From the NCBI RefSeq assembly GCF_023159225.1, contig NC_063181.1:11181606-11245605 (forward strand): 64,000 nucleotides of DNA, written 5' to 3'. The notes under the pieces are model-generated. The model made no database searches. It saw only the letters and a program-made list of their open reading frames with translations, and was not told where the DNA came from. Made by a program: the position numbers and the translations under genes. Each line of letters starts with the position of its first letter. Position 1 is the first letter of the stretch. Shown in pieces: positions 46,739 through 57,103 of this stretch. The DNA comes from Perognathus longimembris pacificus (Eukaryota > Chordata > Mammalia > Rodentia > Heteromyidae).

Positions 46739-49697
46739 TTTTTCAGATTAAAGACAAAGAGGAAAAAGAGCAGATATCGTCCAGATATGGCAGCAGCATT
46801 GTGACCTTAGGATTTTAATAGGAAATAACACAAATGCTCTCATAGCTGGGAAATCAAGCCTGCCTCTCCTCCAATTAAAGAGCCACTGCTTTCCCATCCC
46901 TTTGCCTCTGGAAAGTACTATAAATTCTAAAGCTTTTAATTCCACAGTACTTTTCAAAATATTCTGTGCACCTACTTTCCCTAGGTGATTACTTTTAAAG
47001 GGAGAATTCCATTTGGGAACATAATTTTCAAGGTAGTAACATTTTTAAAAAGAAAACAACTACAGAAAAGGAAGAACTACTAGGGACATACATAGGAAAA
47101 CTTCATTATTTCATCATAAGTGCTATTTTTGTTCGGATTAATCTTTGAAGTGACATAATCTTATTTTGTGTAAAGCACACTGGCTAGTAGGTTTCTTTCT
47201 ATGTGTAACATCTGGTTAAATTGAATATACTATACTTGATAAATTTATTGTTGAACAACATTTTTTAAAATGTGTTGTCTGTGTGTCACATAACAGAACT
47301 CATTTCCTGGTATTCAGGGATTCTAAAACAGACACTTTCCTAAAGACTCTACTGTCCAGTGAGAAAAATAAAGTATGTCCACAAGTATCTATAGCAAAAA
47401 CAAAGGACAAAAATACAATTTTTATAACAGAGGTAAGAAGGAAGGGGAGGAAGAGTAACTGAAATTAATTTCACTTCACTATTTTGGATGGCGATTATCA
47501 TCCTTACAAGGAGACAATTAAAAAGAATCCTCTCAGAAGAGTCATAGATAATTTTCCTGTAATGGAAATCAGTGTTTAAGCAATGCAGTACTTAGATTTG
47601 CCAAAAGTTCTCTCTCTCTTCAGTTTTATATATGTATTAGCAAAACAAATGATATTATACATCTGGGGAATAATATCATGGAACATTTGTACCCATGGAA
47701 GTTTCTACCAAAATCAGATGAGGATAATAACAGGAATATATTCAAGAATTTCGGGGCAGGAACTTGGGTAGAAAATTAAGAAAAGTTCCCTATACTGTTC
47801 ATAGAAGTTTAAAAAATTGAACTGCCACATGATAGAGCATTCAACTAACTTTTAGTAAAACATCTTCAGATTTCCACTAATTCTCCGAAAGAAAATGTGT
47901 TTAGAATGCAGCTAGGCTCAGAGTATTCCAAGAACAGGACTAAATTGGCCAATGTACAGGGCGTGGAGAAATATTAGAACTGTGTCATTAGAGCACACTG
48001 TAAGTGCTGAATTGTTTGTAGTCAATGAAATAATTGCCGTTTTCTCCAGACAACCTATTTGGCAGTTCACAAAGCTTCCCCACACCTGCTGTGTATGATC
48101 CTAATTACAAGAGCACCGCATAAAACCACCCTCAACAAACGAGGTCTTCAAATATCAAAATCAATAGACTCATGAAATGAAAGGTTCTCATGCAAGACAA
48201 ATTGAAGAGCTTATAAATTAAGAACCAAGCGTAGTATCTAAAATGACACAACAGTGATTCCTGAATTTCCAGAGGGAAAAAAAACACACATAAACGGGAA
48301 CATTGCATTGCCCTGCAGAGATTGCAATTGCTGCCTCCAACAGCAGGACTTCCTGCTGATATTCATTTGCTTTGGGAGCCAGATGGTTAGCTAGAAGTTC
48401 TTCACCAACTGAGCACCGACACTGTCTGCTTAGGACCAACTCTCGGCACACATTATTTGAATTGGGGTCAAGGCCTTGTTTCATGGACCAGGGCAAAGTT
48501 CTACTTACATCCAATAGCCGGGTCAGTAAATGAGCCAGTGTCCAACATGATACTCTTGTTCCTAAACTGACACAATTTGTATTACTTCCAAATGCTCCAA
48601 TATCCTTCATTTAAGCCACTTTGTTGACTATTTAAAGCAGACATGAGCAATCTCAGAGGACATAGTACATGAATGGGGTGCCCTATTTCTTATACAACAA
48701 TTCTTTATCATGTTTGTCATCATTAGGCCCTCAAGAGAGGCTGGCTGAAGGTATTCGAGGTACTCTAATTCCATATCATCTATTAGAGAAAACACAAGTG
48801 AGTTTGTTATCGTTTCATCCCTGAATAGGAAACTCTTCATAAAAGCTTGTTGCTTAAATGGATGACACTTCTAACTAGGAAGAAATTGATCATTCTAGTA
48901 TAAATGTCGAAATGGATTTATACAGCATAATAGCACCTGCCTTCATTTAAGGGTATGTTTATGATAGTAAAACATAATAACGATGGCTAGGACTTACTAT
49001 TAAATTTTCATTGTTTTGATCTTTAGTAGGAAAAACAAAGGGCGACTTCAGGATTCCAGGAGAGGTATCATTGTTAACTCTCCAGGAAAGAAGTGAACAA
49101 TTTCTGAATATGCATTTCCAGTACAAACAATATGTGCTGACAGGCTGGACATATATGAGAATAGAAAGATGTGCACACATACATAAATATATTCATACAG
49201 ACTATGCTCACAAAGAAAGAGAAAGGGAGAGTTACACAGAGAGAGATGGTAAAAAAAATAGGCACACAGAAATCAGGAAATAGGATAATAATCAATTGGC
49301 ATATTAATTCTGCTGAGGTTATAAGACCACAATTACAGGTAAAGAAGAGAAACATCTGAGGACCATCTCCGGAGAGTTAGAAAATCCATAGGAATGATGG
49401 AAAAGGAGTTATTAAAAAGGTAGGGAAAAAAACAACAAGTAATGATAGTATTTCTGTACAGAGAATGTTATGATATTTTTCAAACCAAGCTTATCAATCA
49501 AGTTGAATGAAGATTTAGATTTGGTGTAGTTTTGCTCCAGATAGAAATAGAAAGTGTCTCAGAAGAGAAATAAAAAGGAAAGCCCAATTAAAGTGTCTTG
49601 TTGGAGAGAAGAGCAGAGGTAATAGGTTTTTGAGTAATGCCTGTGAAGAACTTTATTCTAAGTGATTGCAGAATAAGGGTAAGAAAGCTGGAGTAGC
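46733..49697. other. Unique DNA, no gene seen
   Basis: The largest frame is 130 codons on the minus strand (48218-48610), without recognised domains. Overlapping frames of 93 and 70 codons lie at 49071-49355. No young repeat is visible in nearly 3 kb, which makes it the longest such block here after the one starting at 16 kb. Confidence 0.5.
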
Positions 49698-49772
49698 GGC
49701 TGGGATGTAACTCAGTGGCAAAGCGCTTGCCTAGCAAGTGCAATGTCCTGGGTTTGGTCCCCAGTACCAAAA
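49698..49772 (+). mobile_element. ID SINE, monomer
   Basis: A single tRNA-Ala-derived ID unit: GTAACTCAGTGGCAAAGCG (A-box region), CTTGCCTAGCAAGTGCAATG (anticodon arm) and CTGGGTTTGGTCCCCAG (B-box region). It has no Geo right half and an A-rich tail in which an L1 later inserted. It shows that ID-type monomers co-exist with the dimers. Confidence 0.9.
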
Positions 49773-49797
49773 GAGAAAAGATAAGAAAGATGAAGTA

Positions 49798-50209
49798 TGA
49801 TTGTCATATCAGAGTGGTAACTACTTTCAACGTCCCATGTGTATCTGTAGCTTCTATTTTTGATGATGTTCTTGTATCACCTTCCTGTGGTTGTACCTAC
49901 ACTATCTCTGTAATCTTATCTGAGTATATTGGAAACCGTGTATACTGGTATTAGAACTAGGAAATTGAAAGGGAATACCAAAATTGAGAGACACAGGGTA
50001 AAAAAAGACAAACAACTACAAAAGCAATACTTGCAAAACTGTTTGATGTAAGTGAACTGAACACCTGGGGGAGGGCCAAGGAAAGGGGGAGGAGGGTGGG
50101 GGGTATGAGGGACAAGGTAACAAACAGTACAAGAAATGTATCCAATGCCTAACGTATGAAACTGTAACCTCTCTGCACATCAGTTTGATAATAAAAATTT
50201 GGGGAAAAA
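49798..50209 (+). mobile_element. 5'-truncated L1 3' UTR with 15-bp TSD
   Basis: A 412-bp sense copy: GATGATGTTCTTGTATCACC, TGAGTATATTGGAAACCG, AAGCAATACTTGCAAAACTG, a G-rich tract at 50068-50104, then CTAACGTATGAAACTGTAAC and ATAATAAAAATTT. AAGAAAGATGAAGTA is identical at 49783-49797 and 50210-50224. It entered the A-rich tail of the ID element. Confidence 0.95.
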
Positions 50210-50224
50210 AAGAAAGATGAAGTA

Positions 50225-50559
50225 GCAACAGGAGGATCCTGTTTGTTTACTATACAGCGATTGTACTAAATAATGAGTTTTATTATGGCATCATTCACTT
50301 GGAAAAATAGTCATCTCCAGCCATTCTGACAACACTCCCCAAAGATTCTAGTGATCAGGAATACCACTGATCTGTCACGTTGAAGGAACATCCTCTTAAA
50401 GCTCACAGGGTATTTTAGCAGTTTACAGGATGTATAAACAAATAAAAGACAAAGGGGAAGGTTGTAAAAGTACAAGAGTAATTTCTCAGTGGGTGTTCAT
50501 AGTGTTTTAGGGCCAGTGTCAAATGACTTGCATGTGTTTTATTCAACAACTAAAAGCAA
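50225..50559. other. Unique DNA, nothing recognised
   Basis: No gene or repeat recognised between the L1 and the MIR relic. Confidence 0.5.
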
Positions 50560-50651
50560 TCTTGGAGAACATTCCATTTTATGGATAAAATGGCAAAAAG
50601 CAGTTCAGTGGCTTGCCTAAAATCAAACAACTAGTTAAAAATTGGAGTCAA

Positions 50652-51380
50652 GTGGTTGTGCCCGCGCTATCACTGTATGTCTGCTGAGTACCCTGGATAC
50701 TGTATATACTTGTATTAGAACTAAGGAAGGGAAAAGGAATATCAAAATCTAAAGAGAAAGGATAAAAAGACAAACAACTCCAAAAGCAATACTTACAAAA
50801 CAATTTGGTGTAAACCAACTGAACAACCCATGGGGGGTGGGGGGAGAGGGAAAGGGAGAGGGGGAGGAGTGGGAAATGAGGGAGGAGATAACAAGTTATA
50901 CAAGAAATGTACCCACTGCCTTACGTATGAAACGGTAACCCCTCTGTACATCACTTTGACAATAAATAAATAATAATTTTTAAATAAAGAACAATAAAAC
51001 TAGCAATCCAGAATATGCAGAGTATAAAAAAGAAGAACTACTAGAAAAGGTTAATATTTTTCAAAATAGCACACTAAAATTTAATTTACATATTTTCACT
51101 ATCTGAAAGAATATGCAAAAATAGTCTACTTAAGTAATAGTTTTATTAAGAGCAAATGGTGATATATGGAGATTGAAAAGGAGACATTGGCATCCCATGG
51201 AAAATTATATAATCCTAATTGTAAGACATTTAATTACATTTTTGTTGCTGTATTTTACTGATTCATTCATTTGTTAAATGTGTGAAATTCTTGATATTTG
51301 TCTATCTCTGAATTGCCACTTGGGATGTTTGAATCATATCCAAAATATCATTGTAAAAAAAAAACACAACAACAAAAAAT
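50652..51380 (+). mobile_element. L1 3' UTR with probable 3' transduction
   Basis: 50652-50999 is sense L1 3' UTR with a G-rich tract (50831-50873), AACGGTAACCCCTCTGTACATC and AATAAATAAATAATAA. About 355 bases of non-L1 sequence follow, then an A-rich tail at 51355-51380. AATTGGAGTCAA is duplicated at 50640-50651, exactly at the L1 5' junction, and at 51381-51392, after the second tail. The unit that inserted therefore includes the non-L1 part. I see no canonical AATAAA just before the second tail. Confidence 0.8.
51000..51354 (+). other. Putative transduced flank carried by the L1
   Basis: AT-rich sequence of unknown origin lying between the L1 poly(A) signal and a second A-rich tail. It contains no open frame or known repeat. 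If transduced, it should also occur downstream of a source L1 elsewhere in the genome. Confidence 0.65.
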
Positions 51381-51420
51381 AATTGGAGTCAAAAGTCAAA
51401 TCCATGACTTTTTAAAATTT

Positions 51421-52786
51421 CATGTACTTGAACTGCGTTTTCATTGTAAGTAATGAACTTTGTTAGGCCACCAAAGTACAGTCATTAATTTTATGTGAAC
51501 AGAGAGTCATGAAGTTCTTTGTGCAGCTTTCGAAGTCACCAAGAATTATTTTTAGCACTAAAAGAACCACAAAAACAACTTTTACTAATCCACTCCATAA
51601 TTCGCCATGATTAACACAAAATAGGTCCATACATGCATATATACATGCATGAATTGCTCTATCAACTTATATGTGGCTTACATATCAATCTCATATTCAA
51701 TTATTTTTTATCAAGAAGAGTACAGTGTTTATAAATGTATATATTTTATAGGTAAGGAGAAACTTAGATTTTATGATTGTGGACAGCAATGTAAGTAGAT
51801 ACTAAACCACTTATTCCTGACAGAGATGGAATTAGAACTAGTGGGAAATTCATGGGGAATTGAGAAAAAAAATGTATTTTTTTTCTCTCTCTCTCAGTAT
51901 AATACATACCTTTATTTTAAAAGATAGAGCCAAAGAGACTAAAATTGCATCCTAAACCAAATAAAATCGAAAGTCAAAAAGCTGAAACATGGGGAATCAG
52001 TAAATGAGAAAAGTTATTTTGGTTATTACAAATAAAAAAATTCTCAAGAGCCCCAAAGACTCAGTCATGAATTTCATTCCTGCAATGGTATGTGAAGGAT
52101 TGCAGGTAATCTCTAGAGTCATGCCAACCTCCATCTAAGCGCTCAGTGAGGGACTTTGGGTATTCTGCATCTCTAATACTAATTTTTCTCACTTGGAAAA
52201 CAAAATAAACATGCATACCTACCTCAAAGACTGGGACATAACTATGATAGCATATTTTGCCTGACCCATACTATAAGTCATATCAGGGTAATTATTTTTA
52301 ATTTGACACAGATATCTCTTTCTCTTGAAAGCCACTGAAAATAGATCATAATTGCATAGATAAAGGGGGTACAAATAAATCTGGAAAGAATGACTCAGAA
52401 AGCTCAAACACAGCAGAGGAAAATCTCAGATGGCATAGCTAGTTTCAAGTCAACATGGTCCTAGAAATGAAGATTCTTAGCTAATTGACACTAGACAACT
52501 CCAAGAGATTTGAATTTTTTAAAAAAATAATAGCATACAGGTAAATTGTATGTCTATTAAAATATTAGATCTCAGTGCATCCTCCTCATCAAAGATATCC
52601 ACTTTACTGGTTTAGCATAAAATATGTGTGTGTCTCCTCTAGGAACTGTTTCAAATGTTCAATTTCTATTTCTATATTAAACTAAAACCCAAAATATATT
52701 CACAAGTCTTCCTTACCCATATTTTCTTTTATCCATTGCTAATTGGGGACCAAACATAATAAATGGAAAATTGCATTTAAAAAAAA
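51421..52786. other. Unique DNA, possible faint MIR
   Basis: 51720-51850 has weak antisense MIR-like order (GGTAAGGAGAAACTTAG, then GATGGAATTAGAACTAG). It is not strong enough for a separate call. No gene seen. Confidence 0.45.
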
Positions 52787-52796
52787 CCAATTCGTG

Positions 52797-53016
52797 GGGC
52801 TGAGAATATGGCCTAGTGGCAAGAGTGCTTGACTTGTATACATGAAGCCCTGGGTTCGGTTCCCAAGCACCACGTACATAGAAAACAGCCAGAAGTGGAG
52901 CTGTGGCTCAAGTGGCAGAGTGCTAGCCTTGAGCAAAGAGAAGCCAGGAACAGTGCTCAGGCCCCGAGTCCAAGGCCCAGGACTGGAAAAAAAAGAAAAC
53001 AAAAAAACCTCAAAAA
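52797..53016 (+). mobile_element. IDL-Geo dimeric SINE
   Basis: ID-like half with ATGGCCTAGTGGCAAGAGTG and CCTGGGTTCGGTTCCC, linker CACCACGTACATAGAAAAC, and Geo half with GAGCTGTGGCTCAAGTGGC, then a long A-rich tail. CCAATTCGTG at 52787-52796 and ACAATTCATG at 53017-53026 look like a slightly decayed duplication. Confidence 0.9.
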
Positions 53017-53026
53017 ACAATTCATG

Positions 53027-53108
53027 CACTAGCCTTGAGCACTAGCCTTGAGCAGAAAAGCTCAGGGACAGAGTCCTTAGTTCAAGTCCCATGACTGACC
53101 AAAAACAA
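53027..53108 (+). mobile_element. Geo-module fragment of a B1-Geo type
   Basis: Repeats CACTAGCCTTGAGC twice, then AGAAAAGCTCAGGGACAGAG, CAAGTCCCATGACTGACC and an A-rich tail. The AGAAAAGCTCAGGG variant is the one found with B1 heads, not ID heads. It is 5' truncated, and the IDL-Geo SINE inserted directly upstream of it. Confidence 0.75.
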
Positions 53109-55298
53109 ATTCATATGCTTCACATTGCATGATCTTCTGAGTAGTATGATAAATTTCATGCTATCCCACCAGGATGCGCATGATTTCTTTGTTCATTATT
53201 TCTGTCCTATTTGCACCACCCACCTCCTCATCAGTTACTAGGTTTCCTGGGTATCAGTTTGACTATTATGGTATCAAAATGTTTGTGTTAAGTAAAAATT
53301 ATTATACTTAAAAATCATCACAATAAGAGTAATGATGCTGGAAATTTGCATATGACAAAGGGAAGTCATAGTGTGCTTCCTTGAGGAAAAGATGAAAATT
53401 CTTGACTTAAAAAAAAAAAAAAACAACCCTAGTGCTGAGGTTGCTACCATCTAAATTATTGTAGTTAATCTCTTACTGGGGCTCATTTATAAATTACAGT
53501 TTTTCATAGGTGCATATATCTAGGAGAAAAACACAACACATAGGATTTGTACTATTGGTATTTGAGAGCATTTGTAAAGGTTTTTAGAATCTCAACTGTA
53601 TTATAGTTCACCTGAGAACAATTATTGATACTGTTTTCTTTACTTTCTTGGAACTGGAAAAAATATCTTCAAATAATAGCTATGGAAGTAAATTTTAAAT
53701 TCCTAGAATTTTGTGATCTACCACTAGAAATGGAGCAGTTTAATTTATTTTTGTTTCATTTAATGCAAGCATTTAAATTTCCTTCTTATGTCTTCTTGAA
53801 AATCATGAAAATCTTACAGCCTTTATGTTAGGAATTATTACCACACCAACTAAACTGATCGTATGCCCAAACTTTTCACTGTTATGTAATGACAGTTTGA
53901 TGTATCACTATTATCAATATTTCAAGTTATCTTATGACTGGAAACAAAAACAATTTTCTACAAATCAAAGGAGAAGAAAAGAAAGACCTTGAGGGTATAC
54001 ATTTTTATCTAGCTAACATCCCTATTGTTCCTTCTTTCAAAAAGTTTCTCTGTCCTGACTCCTAACAGGTATTTGTTTTTGTTTGAGATTCTCTGGTACA
54101 CATTTATTTTCTGCATCTAAGAATTACTTTCTCACATCTTCTCAGAGCTTTGCTCATTTGTTATACAACCTACATGATCTCTATTCCAGCTAAAAGAACT
54201 CAAATTTCACACTTCTTGTTCTTGTCCTGTGACATTTGGCTTGAAAATACCTCATTACTCTAATATGCTACTCAATGGAATGGGGTCAACAGTTGAGCTT
54301 GTTCATAGTTTCTGGGTCTATATAAGACATGTAAAACAGGAATATACAGGGTTGGGGGGAGCGTAGTATTTCTACCCCACATTATTGATCCTGTCAAGTA
54401 ATGCTAAAATGCAAAAATAATAATGCAAATAATGACAAAATGACAAAAGCAATGCTATTTTTTCTTTTTAAAATAAAGATGGTAACAGTATTTATTAGAA
54501 GAGAAATGGGGCAGACAAAGAAAGCACATGACATACACATGCCATGGGAAGCAGTGCTAAAATTCCCAGGGCTCTGTTCTTAGTTTTAATATCTCTTGGA
54601 GAATGAGATAATTGATTTTCATTCTCTAAGTCATTTATGGACCCTGATCATTTATGGACCCTGCCAATGCAGACGAGGAAAAAAAAAGAAAATTAAACTT
54701 TCATATAATAAAAATGGCTGCAAGAACCATGAGGTAAAATCTTGTTACTTTAATACTCCTAATTCCAATTTCTGACATCAGAGAAAACCTTGGCTTGTTT
54801 GTTCATCTGCTGGGTGGGAAGAGGAAACCTCAGTGGCAACAGATGTCTAATTTTTCATCCTTATATGTACCAACCTCAAAGCATATTGCAGACTTGATGC
54901 AATGTGACAATGTTGTTATAGATTCCTCAGACTTGTTCCAGAAGATAAGGATTTGCTTCTTCAATACACTCAACTCTTAGTTCTGAAGTCACTTAAGCAA
55001 GTAATCTGATTCAATAATGAATTCAATCCAAATATGACACCAAAGTGCATAACTTCCCAATCACAAGAAGTAATCAAATTGTAAATATACTAGGAAAAAT
55101 TACCCTAGTCACAATTTCATCAAAACCATTTCTAAAAGAATCAACTGCAAAATCTACAAGAAAAAATTGAATATGGAAATGATAAAATACATGAAAAAGA
55201 CAGATCAGAGATAATATAACTTCATTTAAAATCCATTTATTTAACCCAACAATTCTGCTTTCAAAGATCTGTCATCCAAATACACTGCAGTGGTGTTG
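53109..55298. other. Unique AT-rich DNA, no gene seen
   Basis: Poly(A) of 14 at 53408-53421. CATTTATGGACCCTG is tandemly doubled at about 54632-54663. Frames of 60-68 codons lack motifs. Confidence 0.5.
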
Positions 55299-55369
55299 TC
55301 TTCTTCTTCTTCTTCTTCTTCTTCTTCTTCTTCTTCTTCTTCTTCTTCTTCTTCTTCTTCTTCTTCTTC
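55299..55369 (-). repeat. (GAA)n microsatellite in L1 tail
   Basis: About 23 uninterrupted TTC units on the plus strand, GAA in the L1 sense direction, directly following the L1 3' end. It seems to have grown from the L1 poly(A) tail. It translates as poly-Ser or poly-Glu, neither a gene. Confidence 0.95.
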
Positions 55370-56690
55370 CTTCAAAGTGAAGTATAGAGGGGTTACAGTT
55401 TCATATGTAAGGCAAGTACATTTCTTATCCAACTTGTTACCTCCTCCCTCATTTCCCCCCATCTTTCCCCTCCCCACATCCCTCCCCCACCTCATGAGTT
55501 GTACAGTTGGTTTACATCAATTGGTTTTGTAAGTATTGCTATTACAATGGTTTGTCATTTTATCCTTTGTATCTTGATTTTGGTATTCCCTTTCCCTTCC
55601 CAAGTTCCAATACACGTATATACAGTATCTGGGGTACTAAGATCAGTTACAGTAATAGCAGGCGTAAACCAAAGGAAGGGAATATGAGAGAAAAAAAAGA
55701 TACAGTTTCACATGTTGAAAATAACCACAACAATGATATACTACTTATTTCCACAACATGGTGTTCATTATGCTTAGCATCATCTTATGTGTTCATACGG
55801 GCATAGCTATGGGGCTATTGTGATCTTCTACTATGACTATCCTAGAGATGTACTAATGATTCCCTATGAGGGAAACCATAGAGTCCATGTTTCTTTGGGT
55901 CTGGTTCACTTCACGTAATAGGATTGTTTCCAAGTCATTCCATTTCCTTATGAATGGGGCAGTATCGTTCTTTCTTATAGAGGCATAGAATTCCATTGTG
56001 TATCTGTACCACATTTTCTTGATCCATTCATCTACTGGGGGGAATCTGGGTTTGTTCCATATTTTAGCAATAACAAATCGTGCTGCTATGAACATAGTTG
56101 TGCTGGTGGCTTCAGTGTGGTCTTGCTTGTAATCTTTTGGGAATATGTCCAAAAGTGGGCCTGCTGGGTCGTAGGGGAGCTCTATGTTTAGCCTTCTGAG
56201 GAATCTCCACACTGCTTTCCAGAGTGGTTGAACAATTTTACATTGCCACCAACAATGTAGCAGGGTTACCACTTGGCCACGTCCCTGCCAGCATTTATTA
56301 TTAGTTTGTCTGATAATGGACATTCTTACTGGGGTGAAGTGGAATCTCAGTGTTATTTTGATTTGCATTTCTTTTATGGCCATTGTTATTGAGCACTTCT
56401 TCATGTGTCTCTTGGCCATTCTCATTTCCTCTTCAGAGAAGTCTCTTTTTAGGTCTTTAGCCCACTTGTTGAGGGGGACGTTAGTTCTTTGAGGTTTTGT
56501 TTTGGAGGAATTTAATTTTTTGAGTTCTGCATATATTTTAGATATGAGGCCTTTGTCTGTTGAATGGCCAGTAAAGATCTTCTCCCAGTCTGTTGGCTTT
56601 CTGTTTATCTTGCGAGCTCTGTCCTTTGCTGTGCAGAAGCTCTGCAGTTTGATGCAGCTCCACTTGTCCAACCGTTCTTTGATTTGTTGC
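55370..56690 (-). mobile_element. 5'-truncated L1, 3' UTR and ORF2 C-terminal part
   Basis: Antisense L1 of about 1.3 kb. The 3' end reads TCAAAGTGAAGTATAGAGGGG, then the C-rich tract at 55448-55492. ORF2 begins at about 55853 and homology ends near 56690. I could not find a clear duplication because the tail is a microsatellite. The long open frame suggests a fairly recent insertion. Confidence 0.9.
55853..56690 (-). pseudogene. L1 ORF2p C-terminal part, open frame
   Basis: A continuous frame of 299 codons is present (55853-56752); the first ~24 residues are flanking DNA. It encodes the C-terminal third of ORF2p: [55 protein letters not shown], a cysteine-rich motif, [16 protein letters not shown] and YRYTMEFYASIRKND, ending MVSLIGNH and stop. 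The cysteine motif, normally C-X3-C-X7-H-X4-C, has its second cysteine changed to arginine (codon 56309-56311). It lacks endonuclease and reverse transcriptase, so it is a fossil despite the open frame. Confidence 0.95.
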
Positions 56691-56931
56691 ATTTCTGGAT
56701 GTATAGCAGCATAAAAATAGTAGTGTGGATAGGAAATGATTAAGGGTAGCATAACAAATTTATCCTAGGGAATATAAGAAAGCATTTCTGTAATAAGTTT
56801 ACATTTACCAAAATCAATAGATGTCACTGTGTTAATTATAGAGTAATATTTTGTACAATTTGTGTAAAAAATAAAAACATTATACATGACATAACTATAT
56901 GAAAGCATAAGAAAACTATGTATATATTTTT

Positions 56932-57087
56932 TTCAAATTTTTATTATCAAACTGATGTACAGAGAGGTTACAGTTTCATACATTAGGCTTTGGATACATT
57001 TCTTGTACTATTTGTTACCTTGTCCCTCATACCCCCCTTCCTTCTCCTCCTTTCCCTTTCCCCCCATGAGATGTTCAGTTCACTTAC
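56932..57087 (-). mobile_element. 156-bp L1 3' end with perfect 16-bp TSD
   Basis: Antisense tail: CAAACTGATGTACAGAGAGG, CATACATTAGGCTTTGG, the C-rich tract at 57028-57065, and GATGTTCAGTTCACTTA at the truncated end. CTATGTATATATTTTT is identical at 56916-56931 and 57088-57103. Confidence 0.95.
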
Positions 57088-57103
57088 CTATGTATATATT
57101 TTT

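Larger units (their letters stand above)
50560..51420 (-). repeat. MIR SINE relic split by an L1
   Basis: The left part (50560-50651) reads CATTTTATGGATAAAATGG, then AGTGGCTTGCCTAAAATC, AAACAACTAGTTAAAAATTGG. The right part (51393-51420) continues with AAGTCAAATCCATGAC. Joined at the duplicated AATTGGAGTCAA they give a continuous antisense MIR, which confirms the ancestral empty site. Confidence 0.65.

Noticed and set aside
48218..48610. 130-codon minus-strand frame
   Set aside because: No recognisable domain, no repeat homology and no splice or promoter context. Expected by chance at this window size.
55241..55532. Poly-Glu and poly-Ser frames
   Set aside because: They are created by the (GAA)n tail of an L1 and are not a gene.
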